Below, one piece after another: positions 17,956 to 27,664 of a DNA stretch of 64,000 nucleotides. The number at the start of each line of letters is the position of its first letter. The stretch's first letter is position 1. Position numbers and translations under genes: made by a program. The DNA is from Sphingobacterium faecale (GTDB lineage Bacteria; Bacteroidota; Bacteroidia; Sphingobacteriales; Sphingobacteriaceae). The notes beneath the pieces are model-generated. The model had not been told where the DNA came from. It saw only the letters and a list, made by a program, of their open reading frames with translations, and did no database searches. The DNA lies in assembly GCF_016746095.1 (NCBI RefSeq), contig NZ_JAERTY010000003.1:62001-126000 (forward strand), written 5' to 3'.

Positions 17956-20900
17956 TTATAAATTAATGTTTACACCAAAACTAAAAGTTCTAGGTTGAGG
18001 CACTCCAAATAAATCGACACCATAGTACCGCGGATCTAGATTATTGTTTACCTCGGGATCCCATCCAGAATAGTTTGTTAGTAGGAACAGGTTGTCCACA
18101 GTAGCAAATACCCGAAGACCATTTAACTTAACCTGTCTGATCAATTGCTTATCAAAATTATAAGCTAGTGTCATAGAACGTAAGCGAATGAAAGACCCGT
18201 CTTCAAGAAAACGTGTTGAGTTTTTCGTGTTATGACCTAATCCGACCAACGCTCTAGGGTACACATTTGTACTACCAGCCCCTGCCCATGCGTTTTCTAC
18301 GTAGCTCAAATCTTTAGCGAAATTTGCTCCTAGATTGGCCATTCCTGTTGATTTCCATTGCGCATACACGTCAGCACCATAGGCGTAAGTAAACAGAAAG
18401 TCCAATTGTACACCTTTATAGGAGAAAGAGTTGTTCCAACCTCCGGTAAACTTAGGATTGGCATTTCCTAACACAATACGGTCGTTGTCATTGATAATAT
18501 TATTGCCATCGACATCGCGCCAACGCACATCTCCGGCGCGCACCCCTAGTTCAAACTGCTCCTGTGGCACTTCGCCATCGTATTGAAATAGTCCATCCCA
18601 GTCGAATAAATAGAATGCTCCGATGCTCTCGCCTACTTTCAGAGCTCTATTATCACCTATTGCAATAGGTGTCTGATCTTCCAGCAAAGAGGTAATCCGA
18701 TTGGTATTGTGGGCGATATTAAAAGCCGACTTCCACTGTACCTGTCCCAGCGGCACATTGGTATTGATGCCAAGCTCGAGCCCTTTATTCATCATAGAGC
18801 CAACATTACTCACGATACTCGTCATCCCTGTCGTAGCATGAATAGGCATGCTGTACAGAAGATCGTATGTCTTTTTGTAGTAAGCATCAAATACGATATT
18901 CAGCTTTCTTTTAAAAAAGGAGACATCAAAACCAACATCATACTGATTTGCTTTTTCCCACCGTAGATCTTTATTACCAAAAGAAGAAACGGATATCCCG
19001 GATTCATTACCATAGTTCTGCCCTCCTGACATAAGCGCTTGATAGGCATACTGCCCAATCCCCTCCTGATTTCCAGTGACACCATAGCTTGCTCTGAACT
19101 TTAAATCATTTTCATTGATCCCCATAAACTCTTCATTGGAAATATTCCAGCCAAAAGAGAGGGAAGGAAAATACCCCCAACGATTGTCCCTATGAAACTT
19201 AGAAGACCCATCAGCCCGTAAAGTAGCGGTCATTAAATAGCGGTCTTTGTAGGAAAAAGTACCTCTTCCGAAATAAGACTCCAACGCATACTCGCCAATA
19301 CCACCACTGGCGGCGAAAATTTCTGATGCTACAGATATGACCTGCAAAGATGGGGTCGGAAACCCGCGACCGTCAATGGACGAAGAGCGGCTCATCTGCT
19401 TCTGATACGAATGCCCCAACATAGCCGATACAGTCAGATCTCCAAACGTATTGTTATAATTCAAAACGTTATCAAACACAACGTTTTGAATCAACCTGTT
19501 ATAATCCAACAATCGACCTACTCCAGTACCATAGGGATGCTTTTGATTATAATAGGTATAATCATAGGTGTAACCGATATCTGCACTAAAAGAAGATCGG
19601 AATGAAAAATGGTCTAGAAAATTAGCCTGCCCATAATAGGTTCCTAGGTATCTATAATTATCGACGTAAGCATCCTGCTCATTTAGGATCTGTAACGGAT
19701 TGTGTCGCGTCAGCTCATCTGTACCTCCCACATAATAATCTCCATTAGGCTTAAAAGGACGGTCGAAAGGGCGTTGTTCAATAGCTCGCGCAATAATCGT
19801 AGACCCTAAATTGGCACCGGGCACTTGGTTGTTCTTAATGAAATTACCCATATTATTTGCCCCTACCTCTAACCAATCCGTGAACTTATGGCTGACTTTT
19901 GTATTCAGGTTATACTTACGAATCGCATTGTTCTTAACTACGCCCGACTGATCGGTAAGCCCCAGTCCAAAATAATAATTGGTCTTGGTATTTCCTCCTG
20001 AGAGGGCTGCATCATAGTTTTGAAAATACCCTGTCTGCAAGATCAGTCCTAACCAGTCTGTATCTGGAAGTCCCTGATAGGGATTTTGGATACGTATCTT
20101 ATAATCACTGTCTCCTATCTTCCGTCCGTATTGCTTATTATAATTGTCCACACCGGCATTAAAACTGGCTATATACTGCTCTGAATTAGCGAGCTTGATT
20201 TTATTCTTATTGGCAAACTGGCTAAAACCGGTTGTCAAGTTGACCCTGACATCATTTCTCCCTGCTTTACCGGACTTCGTTGTGATAAGCACAACACCAT
20301 TACTGGCCCGTGAACCATAAATAGCAGCTGATGCAGCATCTTTCAAGATCTCGATGGATTCTATATCCGCATGATTAAAGGCAGCTAGAGGACTGTAGGA
20401 CTCCCCAAATGAAAACAATGCCATATCTGAAGTATTGATAGGTACCCCATCCACTACATACAAAGGATTGTTACCCGCACTAATAGACGAATTACCTCGT
20501 ATAGTAATTTTTTCTCCAGACGCTAGATTTCCAGATCCCATAGATACATTCACACCGGCGATACGACCTTCGAGTAACCTGGTTGGACTAGCAACCTGTC
20601 GCATATTGGAATCATCGATTTTAAGACTCCCAACAGCACTCGTCACCAGCGACCTCCGCTGCGTGCCATAACCCACTACAACAGTCTCTTCTAATAGCTT
20701 TTCTTCAATATTCAATATAACCCTAGGTGCTTCGTGCAGTCTAATGGTTACATTTTTTGACTCATAACCTGTAAAACTGACACGTACTGTCGCGGAAGTT
20801 CCTGTGATAGGTAAATTAAAATATCCCTTTTCATCTGTTTGCGTAGCCTTGGTGCCGTCGACGGACTGTACAGATGCTCCAACTAGAGGAACCCCAGCCT

Positions 20901-21291
20901 CCGTCACCACAAACCCAGCAACAAATTGTTGGATTACATCCGCTTTTCGTAAAGCAGGAACCGGTGCAACTTTGTCTTTTATAACGATAATGCCTTGGTT
21001 CAATTCATAATCAAAAGGCTGACCTTTAAAGATATCCAGTAATAGATCTGCTAAATCTACGTTTTGTGCTTTTATCGACACCCGATTTGCTTCGTTTCTG
21101 TACTGACCGTCAAAAAGGTACGAAACATTGGTCTGCTGTTTTATTCTTTTAAATACATCGACCAACTTTTCATTCTTAACATCTAAAGACACCCGTTGTA
21201 AACTCATAGCATGTACAGTAGGCATGACCGCACCTACCTGCAGAGCCAGAGCCAGCCACAAGGATCCTTTTCTTCTTTTAAAAAAACTCAT
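17956..21291 (-). CDS. SusC/RagA TonB-dependent transporter with STN domain (locus 2)
   Basis: This is a 1111-residue outer-membrane importer. A signal peptide precedes Met29; an STN domain covers about 34-107, a carboxypeptidase-regulatory-like domain about 125-190, then the linker LEETVVVGYGTQRR, the TonB plug with YVVDGVPI and IYGSRASNGVVLITTKSG, and a 22-strand-type barrel ending FSFGVNINL. The STN domain fits regulation through the FecR encoded 36 bases upstream. Unlike locus 1, the gap to FecR is too short to host a separate RNA. The barrel sequence differs enough from the locus-1 protein to imply another substrate. Confidence 0.95.
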   Translation of the reverse strand: MSFFKRRKGSLWLALALQVGAVMPTVHAMSLQRVSLDVKNEKLVDVFKRIKQQTNVSYLFDGQYRNEANRVSIKAQNVDLADLLLDIFKGQPFDYELNQGIIVIKDKVAPVPALRKADVIQQFVAGFVVTEAGVPLVGASVQSVDGTKATQTDEKGYFNLPITGTSATVRVSFTGYESKNVTIRLHEAPRVILNIEEKLLEETVVVGYGTQRRSLVTSAVGSLKIDDSNMRQVASPTRLLEGRIAGVNVSMGSGNLASGEKITIRGNSSISAGNNPLYVVDGVPINTSDMALFSFGESYSPLAAFNHADIESIEILKDAASAAIYGSRASNGVVLITTKSGKAGRNDVRVNLTTGFSQFANKNKIKLANSEQYIASFNAGVDNYNKQYGRKIGDSDYKIRIQNPYQGLPDTDWLGLILQTGYFQNYDAALSGGNTKTNYYFGLGLTDQSGVVKNNAIRKYNLNTKVSHKFTDWLEVGANNMGNFIKNNQVPGANLGSTIIARAIEQRPFDRPFKPNGDYYVGGTDELTRHNPLQILNEQDAYVDNYRYLGTYYGQANFLDHFSFRSSFSADIGYTYDYTYYNQKHPYGTGVGRLLDYNRLIQNVVFDNVLNYNNTFGDLTVSAMLGHSYQKQMSRSSSIDGRGFPTPSLQVISVASEIFAASGGIGEYALESYFGRGTFSYKDRYLMTATLRADGSSKFHRDNRWGYFPSLSFGWNISNEEFMGINENDLKFRASYGVTGNQEGIGQYAYQALMSGGQNYGNESGISVSSFGNKDLRWEKANQYDVGFDVSFFKRKLNIVFDAYYKKTYDLLYSMPIHATTGMTSIVSNVGSMMNKGLELGINTNVPLGQVQWKSAFNIAHNTNRITSLLEDQTPIAIGDNRALKVGESIGAFYLFDWDGLFQYDGEVPQEQFELGVRAGDVRWRDVDGNNIINDNDRIVLGNANPKFTGGWNNSFSYKGVQLDFLFTYAYGADVYAQWKSTGMANLGANFAKDLSYVENAWAGAGSTNVYPRALVGLGHNTKNSTRFLEDGSFIRLRSMTLAYNFDKQLIRQVKLNGLRVFATVDNLFLLTNYSGWDPEVNNNLDPRYYGVDLFGVPQPRTFSFGVNINL

Positions 21292-21327
21292 GAATTTGAT
21301 TGTTTAATTAGGTTGATTACTCGCATA

Positions 21328-22416
21328 TTATTTTTCTTGATTCGTAGCAATGGTGAGCTGTCCCTCTTTAACTATGATCTTAACATTTGATGTTGTTTCA
21401 ATCAGGTCTAACAGCTTATTTAACGGCACGTTTCTATTTACCAAGCCATTCAATCTATTGTCTGGAAGATTGTCGAGATTCACTTCTAGATTGTACCAAA
21501 GGCCAATTTTGGTCATGACTTCGCCCATTGGCGTGTTGTCAAAGAAAAATTCGCCGTTACGCCAGGCGGCCACATCTTCGGCATTTTCTACTGTTGTATA
21601 GCGTATCTGCTTGCCAATATGTGCCTGATGTCCTGGAGTCATTAGGATTTTCTCGTTATAATTCGATGTCGCTTCGACCGAACCTTCTATTAAAGTAACG
21701 ATGTCAGTCTGCTGGCCGTTGTACGATGTAATATTAAACTTGGTCCCTAAGACTCTTGTAGATTGTTGGTCTGTGTGGACAATGAAGGGGGCTGATTTGT
21801 CATGGGCGACGTCAAAGTAAGCTTCGCCTGACAGGAAAACCTCTCTTTTACCGCTCGTAAAATGAGCGGGGAAACGTATAGCTGTAGCAGCATTAAGCCA
21901 TACCGATGTACCATCAGATAGAACCAACTGATAGTAGCCACCTTTTGGTGTTACAATCTCGTGCATAGTTGTTTCCGAACCATCTTCTTCCCGATATATA
22001 CCTTCGCCTTCCAGCTTTGCTAAGTCTTCTAAGGATGTCAGGGAATATACCTGCCCTGTCCCTGTTATTAAATTAGCTCCCATCTTACCGGGACCTACTT
22101 CCGCTAGGTTAATCTCCATATCATGGGTCCTGGTCCAGTAATAGCCTCCAATCAAAAACAAAGGCAAAAGTATCGCGGCTGCCCAACGTAGGTAAGCCTG
22201 TCGAGAACGACGCAAAGTCCTAACCTTTTGCTGCTCATAGATATTGTCCCATATACGGGACTCCATCTCTTCTATTTGTGCCGCAGACTTTTCTTGGGTA
22301 ATGTCAAGATTAGACTGCAAATCATCGTAGTATTGCTCTACATGATCTATTTCTTTCTTATCCGCTTTGCCAAGAAGATATTTTTGTATTACGTCTTTAA
22401 AGTTCTTTTTCATCAT
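21328..22416 (-). CDS. FecR family anti-sigma factor (locus 2)
   Basis: This is a 362-residue single-pass membrane anti-sigma factor. The transmembrane helix is at about 71-89 (ILLPLFLIGGYYW core). The FecR domain carries TPKGGYYQLVLSDGTSVWLNAAT and GEAYFDVAHD, and the C-terminal DUF4974 domain begins near 290 (FDNTPMGEVMTKIGLWYNLEV). It lies 57 bases after the ECF sigma gene and before the STN-type SusC, the standard order. It should hold the sigma factor inactive until the SusC STN domain signals substrate binding. Confidence 0.95.
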   Translation of the reverse strand: MMKKNFKDVIQKYLLGKADKKEIDHVEQYYDDLQSNLDITQEKSAAQIEEMESRIWDNIYEQQKVRTLRRSRQAYLRWAAAILLPLFLIGGYYWTRTHDMEINLAEVGPGKMGANLITGTGQVYSLTSLEDLAKLEGEGIYREEDGSETTMHEIVTPKGGYYQLVLSDGTSVWLNAATAIRFPAHFTSGKREVFLSGEAYFDVAHDKSAPFIVHTDQQSTRVLGTKFNITSYNGQQTDIVTLIEGSVEATSNYNEKILMTPGHQAHIGKQIRYTTVENAEDVAAWRNGEFFFDNTPMGEVMTKIGLWYNLEVNLDNLPDNRLNGLVNRNVPLNKLLDLIETTSNVKIIVKEGQLTIATNQEK

Positions 22417-22473
22417 CTGTTCTTATACTAAAGACAGATGACAAACAGGAAAGCCCAGTCGGATTAAAAAAAA

Positions 22474-23040
22474 TTAAAAGAAAAGCAGAATCAGAAACTT
22501 GAGTATACTTCGAATTGTAGAAATAGCTTTCCCAAGGTGGTTTCGAACTGTTTTTATAGAGAGTCCCATCACTGCTGCTATCTCATCTGTAGATCTATTC
22601 TCTTCATATCGCATAGCAAAAACTGTTCGCTGTTGTGGGGGCAAAGAAAGAATCTTTTCATTAAGATTATTATAAGCTTCTTTAGTAAGTAAATCTTTTA
22701 AAGGGGATGAATCATTCTGAATATTCTCTTCGTAATCTGTAATTAATTCCGGCTTATTTTTGAGGATAAAATTAAGAGTTTTATTTCTGGTCAACACAAA
22801 AAGATAGGCTCTGAGTTCCTGAATAGACACCTTCTCTCTGTTTTCCCATAGTGTTGTAAAGATGTCCTGAGTAATATTTTCAGCATCATCTTGGCTGCGT
22901 AGTCTTTTGTACGCTTCATTATAGACAAATATCCAATGTAAGCGGTACAGCTTTTCGAAAGCCTCATGACTGCCCGAAGCGAGTTGGTCAAGCAGCTGAT
23001 ATTCTGCTTCACGAGAGCTGTTCAATTCATTTGGATTCAC
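22474..23040 (-). CDS. ECF RNA polymerase sigma-70 factor (locus 2)
   Basis: This is a 188-residue ECF sigma factor. Region 2 spans about 28-70 (FEKLYRLHW...AENITQDIFTTLWENREKV) and region 4 about 132-178 (LPPQQRTVFAMRYEENRSTDEIAAVMGLSIKTVRNHL). The codon at 23038-23040 is GTG; no in-frame ATG exists before the upstream stop, so a GTG start is required. It heads locus 2 and is expected to activate the SusC operon when released by the adjacent FecR. Confidence 0.95.
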   Translation of the reverse strand: MNPNELNSSREAEYQLLDQLASGSHEAFEKLYRLHWIFVYNEAYKRLRSQDDAENITQDIFTTLWENREKVSIQELRAYLFVLTRNKTLNFILKNKPELITDYEENIQNDSSPLKDLLTKEAYNNLNEKILSLPPQQRTVFAMRYEENRSTDEIAAVMGLSIKTVRNHLGKAISTIRSILKFLILLFF

Positions 23041-23061
23041 ATTGGCAAATTTAGGATACCC

Positions 23062-23111
23062 GATATAAATCTTTTGTTATATCTAGGTTAAGTTATTTGT
23101 ATATCAAATTT
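23062..23111 (-). promoter_or_regulatory. Predicted promoter and leader inverted repeat of the sigma gene
   Basis: CAAATTTA at 23104-23111 is a perfect minus-strand -7 box (TAAATTTG). In the leader, GATATAA (23062-23068) and TTATATC (23077-23083) form a 7-bp inverted repeat with an 8-base loop. No clear -33 box is visible. Confidence 0.4.
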
Positions 23112-23227
23112 ATTGCTATAAAAATATTGAATAAAAATCTATAATAGCAATATATAATCGTATTCTAATCTACAAATACCTATTCACTCAACCGATAATA
23201 TAACATTACCGCGAAAATAACATCCCA

Positions 23228-23785
23228 CTATTCCAATAAACTCGCAAACCCATCTTTCTCTATTTGTACGTCGCTTGTCTTTGAAGACAGCAATTGATGT
23301 TTTTTCAATAGACGTATGGTAGGGGATTCAAACTTCCAATTCATCGGTTTGTCTAAAAAATAGAATTTCCCACCGTCGGTCGTTTTGATCTCAACAAGGT
23401 ATATGTAGTATTTATCTAAAGCATTACGAAGTCTAACGCTGGAAACCAGATCGACATGCTCTGCCTGAAAAGTGATTTCATCGATCCGTAGTGTATCCCG
23501 TTCCAATATTACTTTGGATAAATAAATATTTTTCCGGAGACGCAGATACTCCGAGAGACAAAGAAAGGAAATAGCAATTATACAGGTGATAACTACGCAG
23601 AGTAATAACACAAGGTCCCTGTCCTCGGAGAAGATATATATGATTAGAGTGGGTACAATTACCAATAGCACTATCGGTCCAAATCGTGCAGAAAAAAAAG
23701 AAAAATAGGTCGGGCTCAATATATTCGTACTCTCAGTAATCATATCACCTGCTAAATTAGTTTTTTTTAACTTCATTCCCTGCAA
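23228..23785 (-). CDS. Small membrane protein, unknown function
   Basis: This is a 185-residue protein with two adjacent transmembrane helices (about 36-53 and 58-78, from FGPIVLLVIVPTLIIYIF and LVLLLCVVITCIIAISFLCL). They are followed by a cytoplasmic beta-rich region of about 90 residues resembling a small PH-like or YcxB-like domain (ERDTLRIDEITFQAEHVDLVSSVRL...YYIYLVEIKTTDGGKFYF). The layout matches a loosely conserved class of Bacteroidota membrane proteins without known function. It is monocistronic and divergent from the glyoxalase-like gene. Confidence 0.65.
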   Translation of the reverse strand: MQGMKLKKTNLAGDMITESTNILSPTYFSFFSARFGPIVLLVIVPTLIIYIFSEDRDLVLLLCVVITCIIAISFLCLSEYLRLRKNIYLSKVILERDTLRIDEITFQAEHVDLVSSVRLRNALDKYYIYLVEIKTTDGGKFYFLDKPMNWKFESPTIRLLKKHQLLSSKTSDVQIEKDGFASLLE

Positions 23786-24051
23786 AATCTATCTCCTTTG
23801 TTATCAAACCCATAAAAGTCTACGATGGATTTTGTATAGAGACACGAGGCAAACTTTCTCCGTTACATTTGAAGTCGATTATCTCCACTAGTACCCACTA
23901 AAATCTAAGTAAAACAAATCTACTACCAGAAACATAGATATTACCGAGTCAAATTTAACAACAGCGTCTAAAATTGATTAACTTGTAGATAGAAAAGGTA
24001 AATTCGCTAAACGACAGTAATTGGTAACGATCTATAAAATATTTCCATAAA

Positions 24052-24405
24052 ATGAAAGTAAAACGTATTGTGGTCAATATGGCTACTACAGAAATCTATA
24101 GAGCAAAAGTCTTCTATCAAGATATCCTGGGTCTACAAACACTAATGGATATGAACTGGATCCATACCTATGGTAATGAAGAGCAGATGCAAATACAGAT
24201 TAGCTTCATGAGTGAGGGAGGAGCTGGTACTCCAGTTCCCGATATTTCGATCGAAGTAGACGACATTGATTATGTTTATCAGAAAATGATTAAAAGGGGT
24301 TTTACGATTATATACGGCCCTACTGATGAATCTTGGGGCGTACGAAGATTTTTCGTAAAAGACCCTTTTGATAAAACAATCAATATTTTATCACATAGCG
24401 AATAA
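24052..24405 (+). CDS. VOC (glyoxalase/bleomycin-resistance) superfamily protein
   Basis: This is a 117-residue single-domain VOC protein made of two beta-alpha-beta-beta-beta modules. It begins KVKRIVVNMATTEIYRAKVFYQDILGL, with the second module at about 60-115 ending FFVKDPFDKTINIL. Members bind metal and act as glyoxalases, dioxygenases or antibiotic-binding proteins. The usual metal-ligand His near the first strand is not obvious, so it may be a binding protein. It is monocistronic with a terminator-like hairpin downstream. Confidence 0.8.
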   Translation: MKVKRIVVNMATTEIYRAKVFYQDILGLQTLMDMNWIHTYGNEEQMQIQISFMSEGGAGTPVPDISIEVDDIDYVYQKMIKRGFTIIYGPTDESWGVRRFFVKDPFDKTINILSHSE

Positions 24406-24441
24406 ATATGGATTTAAATATTAGATTATAAACATGAAGAT

Positions 24442-24483
24442 GCCCCCTATCATTGAAATCCATAAAGTCGCTATGGGGCTTTT
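24442..24483 (+). terminator. Likely terminator of the VOC gene
   Basis: GCCCC (24442-24446) and GGGGC (24475-24479) form the stem with two more pairs beyond one mismatch, followed by TTTT. The loop is long (22 bases), so the hairpin is weaker than others in the window. Confidence 0.45.
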
Positions 24484-24573
24484 GAAAATTGAACATAACC
24501 TCCATAAGATCGAAATAAAACCATTAATGCCTTTTTAAAGCTATTACAACATTTCTTTATTTCTAAACTGAGG

Positions 24574-25353
24574 CTATTTTCTCTTCAGTTCTTTCATCGA
24601 CTCAAAACCTGTTGGATACAACAGTCTATCTTCTTTAATACGTATATCGTAAGCACTACCGATATCCGCTGGCAACATACGAAGACCTATGTTCCTATTA
24701 AAACTATGAATGTTTTTAACTTTAAGAGCGGCGTAACTATTATTGTAATGCCAGCTTCCTAACTCCCAAGTGCCAATTTCTTCGTTCATAAAAAAATAGC
24801 TATCACGTTCGTTGGAATGCTGAGCATGGTATATCTTCGCATCATCCAGTCGAATTGTAGTCGTCCCCTTGGAGAAGTTAGAAGAAACCATGTACTCTCC
24901 AATGTATTGCTTTTCTTCGGAGCGAGGTGTTCGGACAATGCCTGTTAGTAGTTCGAAATTGTCTTCTAAAAATAAATCATTGGTGACACTAATAACAGAT
25001 TCTTCACCGTCCAAAGAATCTATCAATGCAAATAACGCCACAAGGTTTACTCGGTTTTGCTGTATAAGCACAGTGTCCCTAATACCTTTCACCATATGGG
25101 AAAAATAAATGTATTGATGTGCTCTAAGCTTATCTTCTTTAAATTCTATTCCATAAGAATTAAGAATTCTCGCACCTTCTTTATTACTCCATTCAATTTG
25201 CACGGACTGCTCGGGACTAAAAGACTCGTCATCAAACCGATAGTACAATGTCTTGATAGTAGTCTTACATATTGCTTTTCCAAAAAAATTGACACCTTGC
25301 CCGTGAACGGTATGTAAGAGCAAAACAACAAAAACAGTAAGTATATATTTCAT
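24574..25353 (-). CDS. Exported protein of unknown function
   Basis: This is a 259-residue protein with a clear signal peptide (first 18 residues, MKYILTVFVVLLLHTVHG). The mature part is mixed alpha/beta, with an internal block EEKQYIGEYMVSSNFSKGTTTIRLDDAKIY at about 145-175 that looks like a beta-barrel or lipocalin strand set. No catalytic motif, lipobox or transmembrane segment is visible, and I do not recognise the family. A perfect minus-strand -7 box (CAAAATTA, 25406-25413) lies about 50 bases upstream of the start. It is probably monocistronic. Confidence 0.6.
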   Translation of the reverse strand: MKYILTVFVVLLLHTVHGQGVNFFGKAICKTTIKTLYYRFDDESFSPEQSVQIEWSNKEGARILNSYGIEFKEDKLRAHQYIYFSHMVKGIRDTVLIQQNRVNLVALFALIDSLDGEESVISVTNDLFLEDNFELLTGIVRTPRSEEKQYIGEYMVSSNFSKGTTTIRLDDAKIYHAQHSNERDSYFFMNEEIGTWELGSWHYNNSYAALKVKNIHSFNRNIGLRMLPADIGSAYDIRIKEDRLLYPTGFESMKELKRK

Positions 25354-25509
25354 ATATAATTATTCGTGAATTTAAATGTTTTCTTGATAGAACTTATGAA
25401 TGCTTCAAAATTAATGATTGTAGCTAAGAAAATAAGATACCTTTACAATTCGCGATATGACTTTTACAATATGTCGTAAGCCATAATACATCCTCTACAT
25501 AATAAAGAA

Positions 25510-26739
25510 TTAGAACACCTCTCCCAGCCCTAAGCTCAAACCTCGATATCCCTTGCTAAAACCATAGTCAATGGCAATATTAGTACCTGAAGCCTTATTA
25601 AACTTTATTCGCGCCCCCGCTCCTGTAGCGAGGTTCCAATTGCCAAAGAACGTGGATTTAGGACCACTTACAGTAGTCGCATTCGCAAAAACAACAAATC
25701 CTAACAGTCCATTTGTCGTGATATCCCGTCTATATTCTCCCTCTAGATAGTAAAGAGATTTTCCCCTATATCTGCTTAAAGGGAGTCCTCGGCCAGAACT
25801 GTTATAGGGGTCCCAGCTCAAATTTGGTAAATCGAGGTAGGGAGTCTTAGAATTGAACACAGTCCAAAAGAAATTGCGGAAGGCCAACATATTCTGTTTA
25901 TTGAAATCCTCGGTTAACCTATAATATTTCCGAACTTCCATATAGAGTGAACTCCAATTGTCAGAACTCCCCATAAAAGTCGGATTGACACGAAATTGGA
26001 GATTAGCATAATTACCATCCAGTGTGTTGATGGAGTTAGAACGGGTATCAAAAATCAAATTCAAGCTAAGTCCAGAGGAAACACTAGATCCAGCTTCAGA
26101 AGTCCCCCAAGAATAATCTGTAAAATCGGCCAGCGATTGGTCACTCTTGCTCCGGATATTGACACGGTAGTCCAAATCATACCCCATCCCCATGAGGAAG
26201 CCTCCACGGATACGCTTCAATACATGTTGATAAAACCGTACATAGGTATAATCCAGATTGATACTCTCACCAGGGCCATGGCCTGTGCCTAGCCCCCAGG
26301 TCTCGTGCGGGTACTTAAGCCATCTAATATCGCCATCGATTACCCATTTATTCTCCTTAAGCCACACATAAGAGCGAATAGGAAAGCCAAAACGCTTACC
26401 AAAATTAGTATAAGGGGTAAATGTCACTTGAGACAGATACGTATCGCTCCGATCTCCAAGATAAAAACCTGCTGTAGTCGAGGTTATTAAAGCGGTACCA
26501 CCACCTGGCACACTCGTAGAAAAAGGCAAAAATGAAAAATACATTTTCTTTCCGGTGCTCTTTTGCCCTTCGGGTGGTCTGAGATTAAGTATCTCTTTAC
26601 CTATATCAATCAAATCCCGCTGTCGGCTAGTATCGGACTCGAAGGAGGTTTTCTCAATTTCATTGACAAGACTCTGCGCCGAACAGACTGTCGAAAATAA
26701 AAAAGTGAATGGCAAAAACAAAAACAGGCACTTACTCAT
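25510..26739 (-). CDS. Outer-membrane protein of the surface-antigen (D15/BamA-barrel) type
   Basis: This is a protein of about 409 residues with a signal peptide (MSKCLFLFLPFTFLFS...CSAQ); the start at 26739 is chosen over 26793 because it puts the signal at the N-terminus. The mature protein is rich in amphipathic strands and Omp85-like segments such as SLNLIFDTRSNSINTLDGNYANLQFRVN, GGAT and SKGYRGLSLGLGEVF, ending with an aromatic residue as barrels do. It resembles the C-terminal bacterial-surface-antigen domain without POTRA repeats. The family includes putative lipid, haem or phospholipase-linked barrels; the function here is unknown. Confidence 0.75.
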   Translation of the reverse strand: MSKCLFLFLPFTFLFSTVCSAQSLVNEIEKTSFESDTSRQRDLIDIGKEILNLRPPEGQKSTGKKMYFSFLPFSTSVPGGGTALITSTTAGFYLGDRSDTYLSQVTFTPYTNFGKRFGFPIRSYVWLKENKWVIDGDIRWLKYPHETWGLGTGHGPGESINLDYTYVRFYQHVLKRIRGGFLMGMGYDLDYRVNIRSKSDQSLADFTDYSWGTSEAGSSVSSGLSLNLIFDTRSNSINTLDGNYANLQFRVNPTFMGSSDNWSSLYMEVRKYYRLTEDFNKQNMLAFRNFFWTVFNSKTPYLDLPNLSWDPYNSSGRGLPLSRYRGKSLYYLEGEYRRDITTNGLLGFVVFANATTVSGPKSTFFGNWNLATGAGARIKFNKASGTNIAIDYGFSKGYRGLSLGLGEVF

Positions 26740-26906
26740 GTAATAACGATATAGCAACACTACACTAAGATACATTAACCATACCAAAGACAATCCAAAA
26801 ATTATACAGTTTTTAAAAGGACTATAAATATGAACGGCTTCACATCTTCTTTGACCTATTCCGAATTATTGTATTTTCCTAATTTAGTTTTCATAAAAAA
26901 TATATT

Positions 26907-27641
26907 ATGGGATTTTTAGATAAACTATTTGGAAAAAACAACACCAAAAATACAGAGGCGCCAACTACAACAAAAGAAGTACCAACACCTATTTTGACGG
27001 AAGAAGGACTACTAGAACAGTATGGTGGAATTGCGCTCGAAAAACAGCTTGATTTTGGAGAACTAATGGGTGATAATAATTGGAATGTAGATATGACCGC
27101 TGGGACTATAAGTTTTTGTGATAGCCTGAGTTTCCCACTACAGGTACTGGGTACATTCTCCCATTCTTCAGAAACATGGCTGTGGGCTTGGGCAAATCAA
27201 CAGTCTGACCTGCCCGATTCCATCCAACAGAACGCCCTACAGCTAAAGAAATATGGTGAAGATAATGAAATTGATCTCCTCAGAAATCCAAGATTTGATT
27301 TTTCAACAAACGAACTGCACCTTTTAGGCATAATAGCGACAGGTCTTTGTCATGCTGATGCTTATTATATAGCAGACTACGGACAGGGAGCTATGCTACT
27401 GACCATAACAGACTCCCGTATTAAACAAGTACGCCATGACACACACGATAGATTACGCTTTGTGTTCCCACAGTTAATCAGTCAATTTGAAATGAACCAC
27501 CAAAATGCGTTGAGATCCTATCTCCGTACAAAAGGATATACCGTCGAGGAAACTAAAACAACTTTGACAGCCACGAAAGACAGTGATATCATTCAGGCAG
27601 AGTTTGATGACCTATCCAGGTTAACCAATCTCAAAGGATAA
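26907..27641 (+). CDS. DUF6882-like cytoplasmic protein
   Basis: This is a 244-residue protein without signal peptide. It opens MGFLDKLFGKN and then has a low-complexity Thr/Lys/Glu linker. The core from about 60 contains LQVLGTFSHSSETWLWAWAN (80-99) and LGIIATGLCHADAYYIADYGQGAMLLTITD (about 139-168), a pattern I associate with the DUF6882 family, for which no function is known to me. It is followed 23 bases later by a SUKH-like gene, with which it forms a two-gene operon ending at a strong terminator. Confidence 0.65.
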   Translation: MGFLDKLFGKNNTKNTEAPTTTKEVPTPILTEEGLLEQYGGIALEKQLDFGELMGDNNWNVDMTAGTISFCDSLSFPLQVLGTFSHSSETWLWAWANQQSDLPDSIQQNALQLKKYGEDNEIDLLRNPRFDFSTNELHLLGIIATGLCHADAYYIADYGQGAMLLTITDSRIKQVRHDTHDRLRFVFPQLISQFEMNHQNALRSYLRTKGYTVEETKTTLTATKDSDIIQAEFDDLSRLTNLKG

Positions 27642-27664
27642 GCGAATCTCTAGAATTAACATTT

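Noticed and set aside
21292..21327. A second antisense RNA upstream of the locus-2 SusC
   Set aside because: The gap to FecR is only 36 bases and has no plus-strand terminator.
26740..26793. Longer start for the surface-antigen-type barrel gene
   Set aside because: The extra 18 residues would place a second hydrophobic stretch before a complete signal peptide at MSKCLF.
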